Assembly: GCF_904849725.1 (NCBI RefSeq)
Contig: NC_058521.1
Coordinates: 564,964,176 to 565,028,175, forward strand
Direction of reading: 5' to 3'
Source of the DNA: Hordeum vulgare subsp. vulgare
Taxonomy: Eukaryota > Streptophyta > Magnoliopsida > Poales > Poaceae
Length of the DNA: 64,000 bases
Position 1 is the first letter of the stretch. Each line of letters opens with the position of its first letter. This document shows positions 12,888 through 25,884 of the stretch, in pieces. The position numbers and the translations under genes were made by a program. The notes beneath the pieces were generated by a model, which was not told the origin of the DNA, made no database searches, and was given only the letters and a program-made list of their open reading frames with translations.

Positions 12888-14520
12888 GATATTTTGGTCG
12901 AGGTCAACACTTCAGCCACAAAGGATGAGGAGGATGAACTCCTCTGGCGACAAAGGAGAGACAACTTGGACCCTCCGAGTCTCCTCCGAAGACAACTCCG
13001 GAGGGTCCTCCCGCTCTGATGCCAATAGTAGTAGTCTCTCCGCAAAGGGACACTGCTATGGCGCACTCGAAGCCATCCATGATGGAGCCACTCCGAACTG
13101 GATGACCAACCCTAAGGAAGGAAGGTTTGAATAATACTTCCATTCATGAAGAATGTTGCACTCATCTCAGTGCGGTTTTTTAAAGCATTCAGTCCATTCA
13201 TAATGGTTTGAAAGGAGCTTTTGACACACTGTTAGATGGCATCAAGGTAATCCACATACTTTTCTGTTTACAATTATGCTTTGTGTAAATGTTTTATTAT
13301 GCCAGTAGCCCCCAAGCCCTAGGTGAGTTTGAAAGACTCATGCGGGGGTTAGAATGATTCGCAAATAGTGGGTGCAGCCCCCAAGGCTCTCGTGGGTTGA
13401 TGAAAACGTAGCCTCCCAAAAAGAGTTTGAAAGAATTTGGAAACAAACAAAATATGTCCTTTTACAGGCCTCTGCATTAACTGCAGCCCCCAGCTCTCTA
13501 GAGTTGGAGGAGATGAATTGGAAACTAAAAGTATGCGAAGAGGAGCTCGATCGCATCAACAAGCGTTTTGAAGATGCTCAAAGTATGTGTGCAAGCTTTA
13601 GCTCTCTAATTCAACCATTTGTATTATTTCCCTCTAAATGAGTATTGTCCAAATGACTATTGTCCAAATGACTATCACAAGTGTTGCTGCTCATGTTGAT
13701 CGGCTCAAACCCGAACTGGGCCAAACCAAATGAGAGGCCACCAAACAGAGGGAGCGGCCGTACAGGCAAAGGCTATTAGCAAAAAATTCGAAGCTCGGCT
13801 CAGCGAATTTACCAAGAACTTAAGGAGGCCATCACAAAGAATGAGGTCCTTGAGAAAAAAATAAAGAGAAAAATCAAACGAATTGATGTCGCTCACTGCC
13901 ACCCTTCAAGAAGCACGGAAGGAGGCACATGATCTCCTGAAGGAGGCCCATCAGATCAAGCAAATCACAGCTGGTAAGCAATATTTATTAAATGTACCTT
14001 TGGCAGGCAAATATTTGTATCTCTTAATCGAATATGGAGTTCTCCAAGTGCAATTACCAGTCTTCCTAAGAGTGCGGTAGAGTCTGAGAAGTAATACGCT
14101 TCTCAAAAGGGTGCGATGCAACAGAGGCTCTTCTGGGCATAGTAGCAAATTCCGGAGCATCCTCAGCTAGCACCTGATTATTTGAAGCAGGTAATGTAGC
14201 TACACAACATGACCGAGCCTTCCATGAAGGACTTGTGCGTCAGGCTATGGTCGGCTGAACCGTTGCCCGGTAGCTACTTTGGCTTTGTTCAAAAGCTGAT
14301 TATTGCGTCACCTCGAATCGATGTCTTGAAGCATTCAGTCTGCATCGAAGGAGCTCGTATGGCCTTTTGCGAAAACAATGATGCATTTGCTGAAGTTAGA
14401 GCCAACGAAGATGGCCACCGCGCCTCCGCCACCAGGGAAGGAGAACGGGTGCCCCGAACAGTATTTCACCACTGCTACGGAAGGTGCCCGAGCTATAGAG
14501 GCACAATGTTCTAAAGACAT
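12888..14520 (+). pseudogene. Antisense ORF (aORF) 3' part of Tat remnant 1
   Basis: Plus-strand exon-like blocks in a minus-strand element: a Glu/Lys-rich coiled-coil block at 13372-13641, another at 13883-14000, and a block at 14209-14520 containing the phrase SVCIEGARMAF. That phrase, the coiled coils and the following spacer parallel the aORF of the second Tat element (33263-36004). The blocks are in different frames and separated by intron-like gaps, with frameshifts near 13860 and beyond. The 5' part with the putative gypsy-type transposon domain is missing because of the left truncation. Function of these aORF proteins is not known. Confidence 0.6.
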
Positions 14521-15411
14521 AGTCTTTTATTAGAAGATACTATCTAGTAAAAGTGGTTGTATGATACAATGCCTTCCAATTTGTGCATGGTAAACCATGT
14601 CTTTAAATTGCAACTCTTGTTTTGATTATTTTGATATTGAAAGTTTCCGGTCATCGGCTTCAGCCCCCCACCAGAGACTAGTGGGGGTGTTTTCGTTTTC
14701 CGCATTGTTATATTTAACCAACGTCGTCGCACCCTAAGGTTGTAATGTGCAAAGAAAATCAGGCAATCAGACTATTTGGCTTTGACGATTCCATTCAACG
14801 GTAAGAGCTTGACTGAGGGTGCTAGATGGAACCCTCATGTGATATTCGGCTTATGTCGTGATGTGAAAATCTTTAATCCCTTGGACTTAAATGATTTCAA
14901 ACCCTTCGCAAAGCGCGATAAACCCCTAATGGTTCTTTTAGTTTAACATTTGTCTTTGGATTGCAGACCAGTTCTCTCTTATCGTGACGGTCAGTTTTTG
15001 GCTTTTCCACTCAGGTACTTAACCAGACTAGCTGGAAATACAATCACAGTGGTTCTCCCTTTACCCTTTTAGCCGAACTAGTAGAACGTAAATGAGTAAG
15101 CACAGGAGCAGGGCAACCCAACATTTGACCAAATACACAATTTGCAACTGATGCTTGTAAAGCAAATCCAAGAGTCCGCGCACATGATATGCCAGATATT
15201 ATTGTAATGGTTCTAAGGAGTGATCGTGAAGTCCAAGACCCCATTCATTCAACCATTATCATAAGTGTGCATTAAAGCCAACTTGTATATGTGTTCGAGA
15301 AACAGTTCGGTAAAAATAGGAGGAAAATAATGATTGCAAAGATCGTAGTTCACAAAGAGCGTTCCTTAATTCCAATTTTTTAATAAGATAATTCGAGCTC
15401 CACAAGCAGCT

Positions 15412-15482
<71 letters not shown>

Positions 15483-15954
15483 ATAAAGTTTGCAAAGTAG
15501 AGGTATACATAGGGCTTAATGTAACAAATTTGATGTTCCTATAAATACCATGTTGCACGTCTGCACCTTTACTCTTCGGAGAATACTCCTTGAACACGAT
15601 AACAACGTTGATGAACAGCTCTTGTGATCAACGGTGGTGTTGAGAAGGCGCCGATGTGTTATGTGTGCTTGACGCAGAGATCAGTCCTTAATGGTACATG
15701 TATATGTCCGAAGACTATACTGCCCATGGTCCGGTTTATCCGAATAGTAAACCATATATTATTAATCCACATAGCATCCCATGGTATCTTGAGCGCAAAG
15801 TTGTGTCTTTGAGGTACATACTTTGTTGGAGGCAAGGTGCTGCTATGAGGAGTGTATCCCTATTTACATGCCGTGGTATGCGACTATTGCGGGGCACAAG
15901 CTCGTTTATGCTCCTTGACGGATATCTTTGACTTGGGGATCGTGTCATCGTTCT
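14521..15954. other. Spacer of Tat remnant 1, no coding sequence
   Basis: Holds a poorly conserved spacer with short phrases shared with 36005-36560 of the second Tat element (for example ggcttcagcccccc / ggcttcaccc, and gagcaggg...cccaac next to a 'cgaac..taaatgagtaagcacaggag' phrase). It also contains the (TA)n array at 15414-15480. The pol genes that should lie here are not detectable. Confidence 0.6.
15414..15480. repeat. (TA)n microsatellite, about 33 units
   Basis: Uninterrupted alternating T and A over 67 bases. An apparent ORF rich in Ile-Tyr repeats through it is an artefact of the repeat. Confidence 0.98.
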
Positions 15955-18900
15955 GTACTTCGGCTGCTAAGGCCGTAGTGTGTTCATCGGTTGGAAGGGA
16001 TTGTTCATGTTACCATTGACTGTAATAACACCTTTAGGTCTTGGCATCTTCGGCTTGAGGTATGCATACTGGGGGACGGCATTAAATTGACCGAATGATG
16101 TACGACCGAGGAGTGCATGGTAGTGATGTCCACTACACAACTTCTTGTAGACTCATGTTGGGCCTCCAAGCGCAGAGTTTTGTAGGACAATAGCAAATTT
16201 CCTTCAAGTGGATGGCCTAAGGTTTATCAATCTGTGGGAGGCATAGGATGAAGATGGTCTCTCTCAAGCAACCCTGTAATAAAATAACAAAGAGTATCTT
16301 GTGTCCCCAACACACCCAATACAATGGTAAATTGTATAGGTGCACTAGTTCGGCGAAGAGATGGTGATACAAGTGTAATATGGATGGTAGATATAGATTT
16401 TTGTAATCTGAAAATATAAAAACAGCAAGGTAACAAATAGTAAACAGTGAGCAAAATGTTGTATAAATGCTTGGAAAAAAGGCCTAGGGTCCATACTTTC
16501 ACTAGTGCAAGTTCTCTCAACAATACTAACATAGTTGAATCATATATAAATCCCTCACGTGCAACAAAGAGTTCACTCCAAAGTCACAAATACCGGAGAA
16601 CAAACGAACAAATTATTGTAGGGTATGAAATCGCCTCAAAGTTAACTTTTCCAATCAATTTTATGCGCTATCCTTATAAGTGTCACGAACAGCCCTAGAG
16701 TTCATACTAAATTAACACCTTAAGATACACATCAACCAAAACCCTAATGTCACCTAGATACTCCAATGTCACCACAAGTACCCATGGGATGATTATACGA
16801 TATGCATCACATAATTCTAGATTCATCATGTTCAATCCAACTCAAAGAACTTCAAAGAGTGCCCCAAAGTTTCTACCGGAAAGTCAAGATGAAAACATGT
16901 GCCAACATCTATGCATAGATTCTCAAGGTCACGAAACCCGCAAGTTGATCACGAAAACATACATCAAGTGGATCAATAGAACATCCCATTATCATCATAG
17001 ATATCCCATCACAATACATACATCAAGTGTTCTCAAATCCTTAAAGACTCAATCCGATAAGAAAACTTCAAAGGGAAAACTCAATTCATCAAAAGAAGAT
17101 AGCAAGGGGAAAACTCCATATGATTCATCTATATTAATAAAGCTCGCGATACATCAAGATCGTGTCATCTCAAGAACACGAGAGAGAGAGAGAGATTGAA
17201 CACATAGCTACTAGTACATACTCTCAGCCCTGAGGAGGATTACTCACACATTATCATGGTCAGAAAGAGAGATTTGTTGATGGAGAGGTGCAGCCCCGAA
17301 GAGGTGGAGGCGATGGCGGCCACGGCACCGGCGACCGGGCGGCGGTGGTGGCGACGGGCGAGGGCCCCTTGCCCCTCATTCTTCCTTTGTATTGATGCTT
17401 CAATGGAGGAGCCTCACCCCTTCTTGAAGGCTACCAAGGGAGAGGAAAATTCGTGGCTCTTGGTGGCTCTACCAAAATCAAGGTTTTTCTCTCCTTATAT
17501 GTACTCTGTGGTGCTCTATTCCCCTTCGATGGATGGACCCTTGATCCAATGGTTGTAGGGCACCTCTAGAACCTTCCTAGGGGCTCCTCACAGCCCTCAT
17601 GAGTCTCCAAAGTTGTGGATTGACCGAATATATCAGATATGTTAAGAGTTGGACTCAATCACGTCAACAATTCTCGTGATCCCGTAATCAGATATTTTAC
17701 TTTAGGAAAATTGGCCTCCAGATCGCATACGGACTCCGTTTTGGACCATTGGGTAGTCCAGAATCATTGCCATAAAATTCCCCACACTTTCCTAGTTTTA
17801 GGTTTTTCTGTTTGACGTATTCTGGGGTAAACCTGATGATCTCTCAAAACTGTTTGTGGACAGATTTCGGGAGAGTGCGAGTCCTCCTCCAACAAGGCTC
17901 CTTTTGCGTTTTTTCGACAATTTCTAATTAATTTCTAAAAATCAAAGTGTGAAACAAAAATTTGTGTAATTTTTCAACCATTAATAGGTTAGTCCCAAAA
18001 AATAATATAAAGTTGTAATAAAATGATTGTAAAACATCCAACAATGATAATATAACAGCATGGAACAAGCAAAAAATTATAGATACGTTGGAGACGTATC
18101 AGGTAGACGCTGCGGAAAGGGACGATATGGAAGATCAAATCTTTGCTACGATAGTTGTGGGGTGAGCCGAGCACTACCTTTAGGGTTATTGTGCCTGAAC
18201 AGCGAACTTCGATGCCACGAATTACTCCTTTGAATGTGGTCTTACTAGGTTTGATTCGTGACGGATTAATATCCATTTTCCGCACTATATCCTTGAAAAT
18301 AAGGTTAAGGTTTCTGCCGCCGTCCATGAGGATCATGTGAGGTGGTACCCGTCAATGATGGAATCGAGTACCAAGGCCGCTGACCCGCCATGCCGAATAC
18401 TGGTGGGGTGGTCTGTGAGATCATAGGTGATCGGACATCCCGACCATGGATTGTACTTTGGGGCTACCGGTTCTGTGGCATATACGTCCTGAAGTGTGCG
18501 TTCTCTCCTTTTTGGGCAAATGGGTGGCATAGATCATGTTCACCGTTTTTTACTTTAGGGGGAAACTGCTTTTGGTCCCCGTTGTTCGGGCGACGAGGCT
18601 CTACATCGTCCTCACTGCGCAGGCTTTTAGCCTGATCTTCAGCGATGCTCTTACCCGCCGCTTTGAACACCCAACATTTAAGGTTGGTGTGCGTAGCAGG
18701 CTTATTTTGAGTGCCATGTATCTGACACGGCCTCTCGAGTATTTTTCCAGCGCGCTCGGCCCGTCCCGATTTCCCTTGAAAGGTTTCTTCTTGGGTGCAG
18801 GTCTGGAATTGCAAAATCCGGCATTGACCACTGTGTCATCGGCTTCTTCGCTGTTGTGTCGACGCTTGTGTTTGTTGCGTCATGGCTTTCCATTGCTATC

Positions 18901-21000
18901 TCGAACTGTAGAAGTGTCAGGGTTTGAGGGAGGGTTATTTCGACGAGCCAGCCGAGCATGCTCACCCGCACAATGGCGGTTCATGAGGTAGGTGAGGGCG
19001 TACATTGTCCTCAACCGTTCGTGTCCAAGTGTGTGGGCGACCCATTCTTCCCGTATATTGTTGCGGAAGGAAGCTAATGCCTCAGCGTCCGAACAATCAA
19101 CAATCATGTTCTTCTGTGTGAGGAATCTATTCCAGAATTGTCGGAATGACTCATCGGGCCGCTGGATTATGTGGCTTAAGTCTTTGGACCGAGGTGGTCG
19201 AACATAAGTGCCTTGAAAGTTGTCTCGAAAGGCGTATTTAAGATCCTCCCAACTCCCGATAGAGTTTTATGGGAGGTTGTTCAGCCAGTACCTAGCTGGG
19301 CCTTTGAGTTTAAGTGGTAAGTATTTGATGGTGTGGAGATCATCTCCACGTGCGATGTGAATACGAAAGAGGAAATCCTCGATCTAGACAGTTGGATCTG
19401 TCGTCCCGTCGTATTGTTCTATATTTACGGGTTTAAACCCTTCGGGGAACTGATGCTGCATTACCTCTTCCATGAAGCATCTTGGGTGAGCGGCTCCCCT
19501 TATCCGAATCGTGTCTTGTTGGAGATCGATCGAGGTTCTACCGTGCTGCATGTCCCGAACTCCATCATTCTGCTCAAAACGAGCTTGGTATATGTTCTCT
19601 CTTGCGGGAGTGCGACTTCCGGATCCATAAATGGATCTGGTTAGATCTGCTTTAGACATAATTTTCTGTCGCAGATCATATCGGTCTTTGGTTTGAACTG
19701 TTTCCTTTTGCTTGTCCCCTCTTCGAGGAGGACGGTCTGGTTGATCATCTTGTGCGAATCTGGGTGATGCGGGCTCCAAGGCCTCATATTCGAATTCTGG
19801 TAACAGGCGTCGACATGGGTAACTCTTGGTTTGCCCCTGTCGCTCATGTCTGTACCCTTCTTCAGGAGTCAATAATTTGGTCCATATTTCATTAATGGAG
19901 TCTTGTTCGGCTTTGAGATGTATCATGTCTCTGCTTTAGCTTAAGGCTCCGAGCAGTGGCAATGAGGTGTTGCATGAGCACTTCCTGATCCAATGGGTCT
20001 TTTGGGACAATAAATTCTTTGGCTCCCAAGCTCTCGTCCTCCTCGATCGGAGGGACATAGTTGTTGTCTTCCGAGTCAACGAGATCTTCATGCTGGTCTA
20101 TATCCATGTCTCCTGGTAAGTCAGGGTCATATGCGGGGTCTGAAGGTTTTGGGGATTCAGCAGGATTTTCCGTATCCTCGGGATCTGGGTTTTCCCATGT
20201 GCATGCATTGCTTTCCTTGCCCTTACGAGCTTCAGGCATTTTGCACTGGCGGAGGCATTTGATGGGTTTGTCACCACTGTTCATGGCTGGGGTGTCATCA
20301 TCGCTTTTCCCCGTATCACCTTCGTCCCTCGGGGTATCCACCATGTAGTCGTCATAAGTGGAGGTGGCGATCCATCGTCCCATTCGAGAGGTTCTGGTGA
20401 TTGAATAGCTATGTTCATGTCTTCGGCTTCTTCTGAAGAGAAGACTAACAGATCGGTTAGATCTTTGATGGTAGTGATGAAGTGGGTGGTGGGTGGCGAA
20501 TAAAGTTCCCTGCACCTAGCTCCACGGCCAAAAAGGTCCTGGGTCGGAGACCGCCTGTCTGAATAGTCATTGGATCGGGCTTTGGTCTTTGTCTCATTCG
20601 ACCATGAGAGATTTTCCAGACAAGCACTCAGAGTCATGACGAAACTATATTCTAAGGCTTCGGTGTAGGACATGTGTTCAGGCGAGATGACCTTCGTGCC
20701 CTCGAATTCCATAGCTCGATCTTGGGTCGAGGCCGAACCAAGGTTAAAATCTATTTCGGATTCAAAGTCTACAATAGGGCCCGAAGTTAAGGCTTCAGAC
20801 CTTTTGAGGTTTTCGGGCACATCCGGAACCTCGGAAAATATCAGGTCGCCCCGGGTGTTGCCAACATATTCCAACTCGCTGAACTTAAATTTCTAACCCA
20901 GGGAGATCCCATTGATCTGGTGATGAGCTGCCTTGAAGTGCGAGGTAGTGCTGAAATCAAAGGATTGGCCGAAGATGAAGATATCTCTGGACTTAATGTT
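15955..21000 (-). pseudogene. gag-protease of Tat remnant 1, broken and split
   Basis: Minus strand. Gag central block (19926 to about 19000) shows the Tat-type sequence with ...DGTTDP..., GPARYWLNNLP and QFWNRFLTQKN; the N-terminal part (20874-20000) is acidic. Gag is cut by a TAG at about 19386 (at a position normally Trp), a TAA about 33 codons later and frameshifts near 20300, 19000 and 18800. Protease follows: the linker has PKYNPWSGCPITYD (about 18460), then MDGGRNLNLIF (about 18310), where the active-site Asp-Gly is preserved in a DGGxxLNL context. Protease is interrupted at 16123/18102 by a solo LTR; the coding resumes in the correct frame on the other side (GRTSFGQFNAVPQYAYLKPK). No pol follows. 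Confidence 0.8.
16124..18101 (-). repeat. Solo LTR (1978 bp) inserted in Tat protease, TSD GGTAG
   Basis: Bounded by TGATGTCCAC on the left and GACGTATCA on the right, that is TGATACGTCTCC...GGACATCA on its own strand. The five bases GGTAG stand on both sides (16119-16123 and 18102-18106), a perfect target-site duplication. No primer-binding site, polypurine tract or coding sequence is present, so it is a solo LTR left by LTR-LTR recombination. It carries a short (GA)n at about 17176-17196. A partial copy of the same or a close family is at 51426-52065. Confidence 0.92.
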
Positions 21001-21021
21001 GGCGCTGGTGACCAAGTGAGC

Positions 21022-24000
21022 CACCGCACCCCCATTAAGAACAAATACGTATCCAGTTTGTGACTTAGAGTCATCCGGATCGGTGTCAAAGCTTGCGTCG
21101 ACGTAACCATTAACGACGACCTCTTCGTCACCTCCATAAACGAGAAATATTTCCTTAGTCCTTTTTAGGTACTTCAGAGTATTCTTGACCGCCGTCCAGT
21201 GATCCACTCCTGGATTACTCTGAAACCTGCCTGCCATACTTATAGCCAAGCCAACGTCTGGTCTAGTGCAGAACATTGCATACATGATAGAACCTATGGC
21301 TAAAGCACAGGGGACGGAAGTCATATGTTCTCTATCTTCCGCAGTTGCTGGGCACTGAGTCTTACTCAATTTTATACCTTGTAACACTAGCAAGAACCCT
21401 TTCTTGGACTGTTCCATTTTGAACTTCTTCAAAACTTTATCAAGGTATGTACTTTGTGAATATCCTATCACGCGTCTCTATCTATCCCTATATATCTTAA
21501 TGCCTAGAATGTAAGCAGCTTTCTTAGGTCCTTCATAGAGAAACTTTTATTCAAGTAATCCTTTACGCTCTCCAAAAATTCCACGTTGTTTCCAATCAGC
21601 AATATGTCATCCACATATAATATTAGAAACGCCACAGAGCTCCCACTCACTTTCTTGTAAATACAAGATTCTCCAACCACTTGTATAAACCCAAATGCTT
21701 TGATCACCTCATCAAATCGCTTATTCCAACTCCGAGATGCTTGCACTAGTCCATAAATGGATCGCTGGAGCTTGCAAACTTTGTTAGCATTCTTTGGATC
21801 GACAAAACCTTCGAGTTGCATCATATACAACTCTTACTTAAGACAACCGTTAAGGAACGCCGTTTTGACATCCATCTGCCAGATTTCATAATCGAAAAAT
21901 GCAGCTATTTCTAACATGATTCAGACGGACATAAGCATTGCTACCGGTGAGAAAGTCTCATCGTAGTCAACTCCTTGAACTTGTGAAAAACCCTTTGCCA
22001 CAAGTCGAGCTTTATAAACGGTCACATTACCGTCCGCGTACATATTTTTCTTAAAGATCCATTTGTTCTGAATAGCCTTGCGGCCTTCAGGTAGTACTTC
22101 CAAAGTCCAAACTTTGTTTTCGTACATAAATCCTATCTCGGACTTCATAGCCTCCATCCATTTGTTGGAATCTAGTCCCACCATTGCTTCTTCATAATTC
22201 GCACGTTCATTATTGTTTAACAACATAATTGATAAGACAGGATTACCGTACCACTCAGGAGTAGTACGTGATCTTGTTGACCTGCGAGGTTCGATAGGAA
22301 CTTGATCCGAAGTTTCATGATCATCATCATCAACTTCCTCCTCAATCGGCGTCACAATGGCAGGGGTTTCCCCTTGCCCTGCGCCACCACCTAGAGGGAC
22401 TAGAGGTTCGACAACCTCATCAAGTTCTATATTCCTCCCACTCAATTCTTTCGAGAGAAACTCCTTCTCAAGAAAAGCTATGTTTTTAGCAACAAATACT
22501 TTGCCCTAGGATTTTAGATAGAAGGTGTACCCAAATGTCTCCTTTGGGTAACCTATGAAGACGCACTTTTCCGCTTTGGGTTCCAGCTTTTCAGGCTGAA
22601 GCTTTTGACATAAGCATAAGATCCCCAAACTTTAAGAAACGACAACTTCGGTCTTTTGCCATACCACAGTTCGTATGGTGTCGTCTCAACGAATTTTGAT
22701 GGTGGCCTATTTAAAGTGAATGCAGCTGTCTCTAATGCATAACCCCAAAATGATAACGGCAAATCGGTAAGAGACATCATAGATCGCACCATTTCTAACA
22801 AAGTACGATTACGACGTTCGGACACACCATTACGCTATGGTGTTCCAGGCGGTGTCAACTGTGAAACAATTCCACATTGTCTTAAGTGAGCACCAAACTC
22901 GAAAATCAGATATTCACCCCCACGACCAGACCGTAGGAACTTGATATTCTTGTTATGATGATTTTCAACTTCACTCTGAAATTTCTTGAACTTCTCAAAC
23001 GTTCCAGACTTGTGCTTCATCAAGTAGATATATCCATACCTACTCAAATCGTGAGTGAAGGTGAGAAAATAACGATACCCGTCGCGTGCCTCCACACTCA
23101 TCGGGCCGCACACATCGATATGTATGATCTCCAACAAGTCACTTGCATGCTCCATTGTTCTGGAGAACGGAGTCTTAGTCATCTTTCCCATGAGGCATGG
23201 TTCGCACGTGTCAATTGAATCAAAGTCAAGTGACTCCAAAAGTCCATCAGAATGGAGTTTCTTCATGCGCTTTACACCAATATGACCTAAGCGGTAGTGC
23301 CACAAAAACATGGCACTATCATTGTTAACTCTAACTCTGTTGGTCTCAATGTTATGTATATGTGTATCATTGCTATCAAGATTCAATTAGAACAATCCTC
23401 TCACATAGGGTGCATGACCATAAAAGATATTACTCATAGAAATAGAACAACCATTATTCTCTGACATAAACGAGTAACCGTCTCGCAATAAACAAGATCT
23501 AGATATAATTTTCATGCTTAACGCAGGCACTAAATAACAATTATTTAAGTTCATAACTAATCCTGATGGTAACTGAAGTGAAACTATGCCGACGGCGATT
23601 GCATCAACCTTGGAACCATTTCCCACGCCCATCGTCACTTCATCCTTCACCGGCCTTCGTTTATTCCGCAGTTCCTGTTTCCAGTTGCAAATATGAGCAA
23701 CAGAACTGGTATCGAATACCGAGGCACTACTACGTCAGTTGGTTAAGTACACATCAATAACATGTATATCGAATATACCTGATTTTTCCTTGGTCGCCTT
23801 CTTATCAGCCAAATACTTGGGGCAGTTGCATTTCCAGTGACCCTGTCCCTTGCAATAATAACACTGTGTTTCAGGCTTAGGCCCAGCCTTGGGTTTCTTC
23901 GTCGGATTGACAATAGGCTTGACGCTCTTCTTGGAGTTACCCTTCTTGCCTTTGCCGTTTCTCTTGAAACTAGTGGTCTTATTGACCATCAACACTTGAT

Positions 24001-24616
24001 GCTCTTTCCGGAGTTCTGACTCTGCGACTTTCAGCATCGCGAATAACTCGCCGGGTGACTTGTTCATACCTTGCATGTTATAGTTCAACACAAAGCTCTT
24101 GTAGCTTGGTGCGAGTGATTGAAGAATTCTGTCAGTGATAGCCTCTTGCGGGAGTTCAATCCCCAGCTCAGCTAGAAGGTTTGAGTACCCAGACATTTTG
24201 AGCACATGTTCACCGACAGACGAATTCTCCTCCATCTTGCAAGCATATAATTTATCGGGGGTCTCATACCTCTCGATTTGGGCGTTCTTCTGAAAGATAA
24301 ACTTCAACTCCTGGAATATCTCATATGCTCCATGACGCTCAAAGCGACGTTGAAGTCCCGACTCTAAGCCATACAAGACTGCACATTGAACTACTGAGTA
24401 GTCCTCCTTACATGTTAACCAAGCGTTCTTAACATCTTGGTCAGCCGTAGCGGGTGGTTCATCTCCTAGAGCATCATTAAGGACATAATCCTTCTTCCCA
24501 TCTTGCAGGAGCAACTTAAGATTACGAGCCCAGTCTACAAAATTGCTTCCATCATCTTTCAACTTAGCTTTCTCTACGAACGTATTAAAATTCAGGGTGA
24601 CACTTGTGTGAGCCAT
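21022..24616 (-). pseudogene. Copia gag-pol polyprotein, broken and truncated
   Basis: Starts at ATG 24616 (MAHTSVTL). Gag ends with a CCHC zinc knuckle (CYYCKGQGHWKCNC, about 23860-23820). Protease region 23650-23387; GAG-pre-integrase LWHYRLGHIG near 23300; integrase with HIDVCGPM (about 23110) and a second acidic position near 22915. RT has KWIFKKN (about 22060), KARLVAKGF (about 22010) and YVDD (about 21612). RNase H ends early. Breaks: stops or frameshifts near 23740, 23387, 22830, 22550, 22450, 21920, 21835 and 21505. It is not able to give a working polyprotein. The right-hand leader (24617-25869) is non-coding. Confidence 0.9.
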
Positions 24617-25869
24617 TGATCTACAACACAAATACTACAAAGTGGACTTAGACTATGTTTAAGATAATTAGAGTTTAATTAATCAAATTACTAATAAACT
24701 CCAACTCAAAAAGTATATCTCTCTAGTCATTTGAGTGGTACATGATCCAAATTAACTAACTCAAGTCCGATCATCACGTGAGTTGAGAATAGTTTCAGTG
24801 GTAAGCATCTCTATGCTAATCATATCAACTATAAGATTCATGCTCGACCTTTCGGTCTCCTGTGTTCCGAGGCCATGTCTGCACATGCTAGGCTCGTCAA
24901 ATTTAACCCGAGTGTTCCACTTGTGCAACTGTTTTGCACCCGTTGTATGTGAACGTTGAGTCTATCACACCCGATCATCACGTGGTGTCTCGAAACGACG
25001 AACTGTCGCAACGGTGCACGGTCGGGGAGAACATAATTTTGTCTTGAAATTTTAGTGAGAGATCACCTTATAATGCTACCGCCGTTCTAAGCAAAATAAG
25101 GTGCATAAAAGGATTAACATCACATGCAATTCATAAGTGACATGATATGGCCATCATCTTGTGCTTCTTGATCTCCATCACTTAAGCACCGGCATGATCT
25201 TCTTGTCACCGGCGCCACACCATGATCGCCATCATCATGATCTCCATCAACGTGTCGCCATCGAGGTTGTCGTGCGATCTATGCTATTACTACTAAAGCT
25301 ACGACCTAGCAATATAGTAAACGCATCTGCAAACACAAAGGTTAGTTTAAAGACAACCCTATGGCCCCTGTCGGTTTCCGTATCATCGACGTGCAAGTCG
25401 ATATTAACTATTACAACATGATCATCTCATACATCCAATATATCATATCACGTCATTGGCCATATCATATCACAAGCATACCCTGCAAAAACAAGTTAGA
25501 CGTCCTCTAATTTGTTGTTGCATGTTTTACGTGGCTGCTATGGGTATCTAGTATGATCGCATCTTACTTACGCAAAAACCACAACGAATATGTGCAAATT
25601 GTTATTTAACCTCTCCAAGGACCGCCTCGGTCAAAACTAATTCAACTAAAGTTGAAGAAACTGGCACCCGGCAGTCATCTTTATGCAACGAGGTTGCATG
25701 TCAATCAATGAAACCAGTTTCTCATAAGCGTACGAGTTATGTCGGTCCGGGCCGCTTCAATCCAACAATACCGCCGAATCGAGAGAAGACTAAGGAGGGC
25801 AGAAAATCAAACATCACCGTCCACAAAATCTTTTGTGTTCTACTCGAGATAACATCTACGCATGAACCT
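24617..25869 (-). other. Untranslated leader of the Copia element
   Basis: About 1.25 kb between the primer-binding site and the gag ATG, with no credible coding frame. Long leaders of this kind are usual for BARE/Angela-type elements and are where packaging signals would lie; no specific signal can be pointed out. Confidence 0.65.
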
Positions 25870-25884
25870 AGCTCATGATGCCAC
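25870..25884 (-). other. Primer-binding site of the Copia element, degenerate
   Basis: On the minus strand the bases just inside the 5' LTR read GTGGCATCATGAGC. Family elements usually carry TGGTATCAGAGC, complementary to initiator tRNA-Met, so this one has decayed by a few bases but sits at the exact expected place. Confidence 0.7.

Larger units (their letters stand above)
12888..21021 (-). mobile_element. Tat-lineage Ty3/Gypsy element remnant 1 (gag, PR, antisense ORF only)
   Basis: Read on the minus strand: a 5' leader and gag (about 21020 down to 18340) and protease (18340-18107, continued 16118-15955). After about 0.5 kb with no pol domain there is a spacer, then an ORF region on the opposite strand (12888-14520). 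Antisense ORFs between pol and the 3' LTR are a hallmark of the Tat lineage (Grande, RIRE2 and Retand are described examples). RT, RNase H and integrase are absent and neither LTR is present, so both ends are truncated: by the Copia LTR fragment on the left and by Copia on the right. A solo LTR (16124-18101) is inserted in protease. Confidence 0.75.

Noticed and set aside
15259..15597. Frame with a long Ile-Tyr run
   Set aside because: Produced by the (TA)n array.
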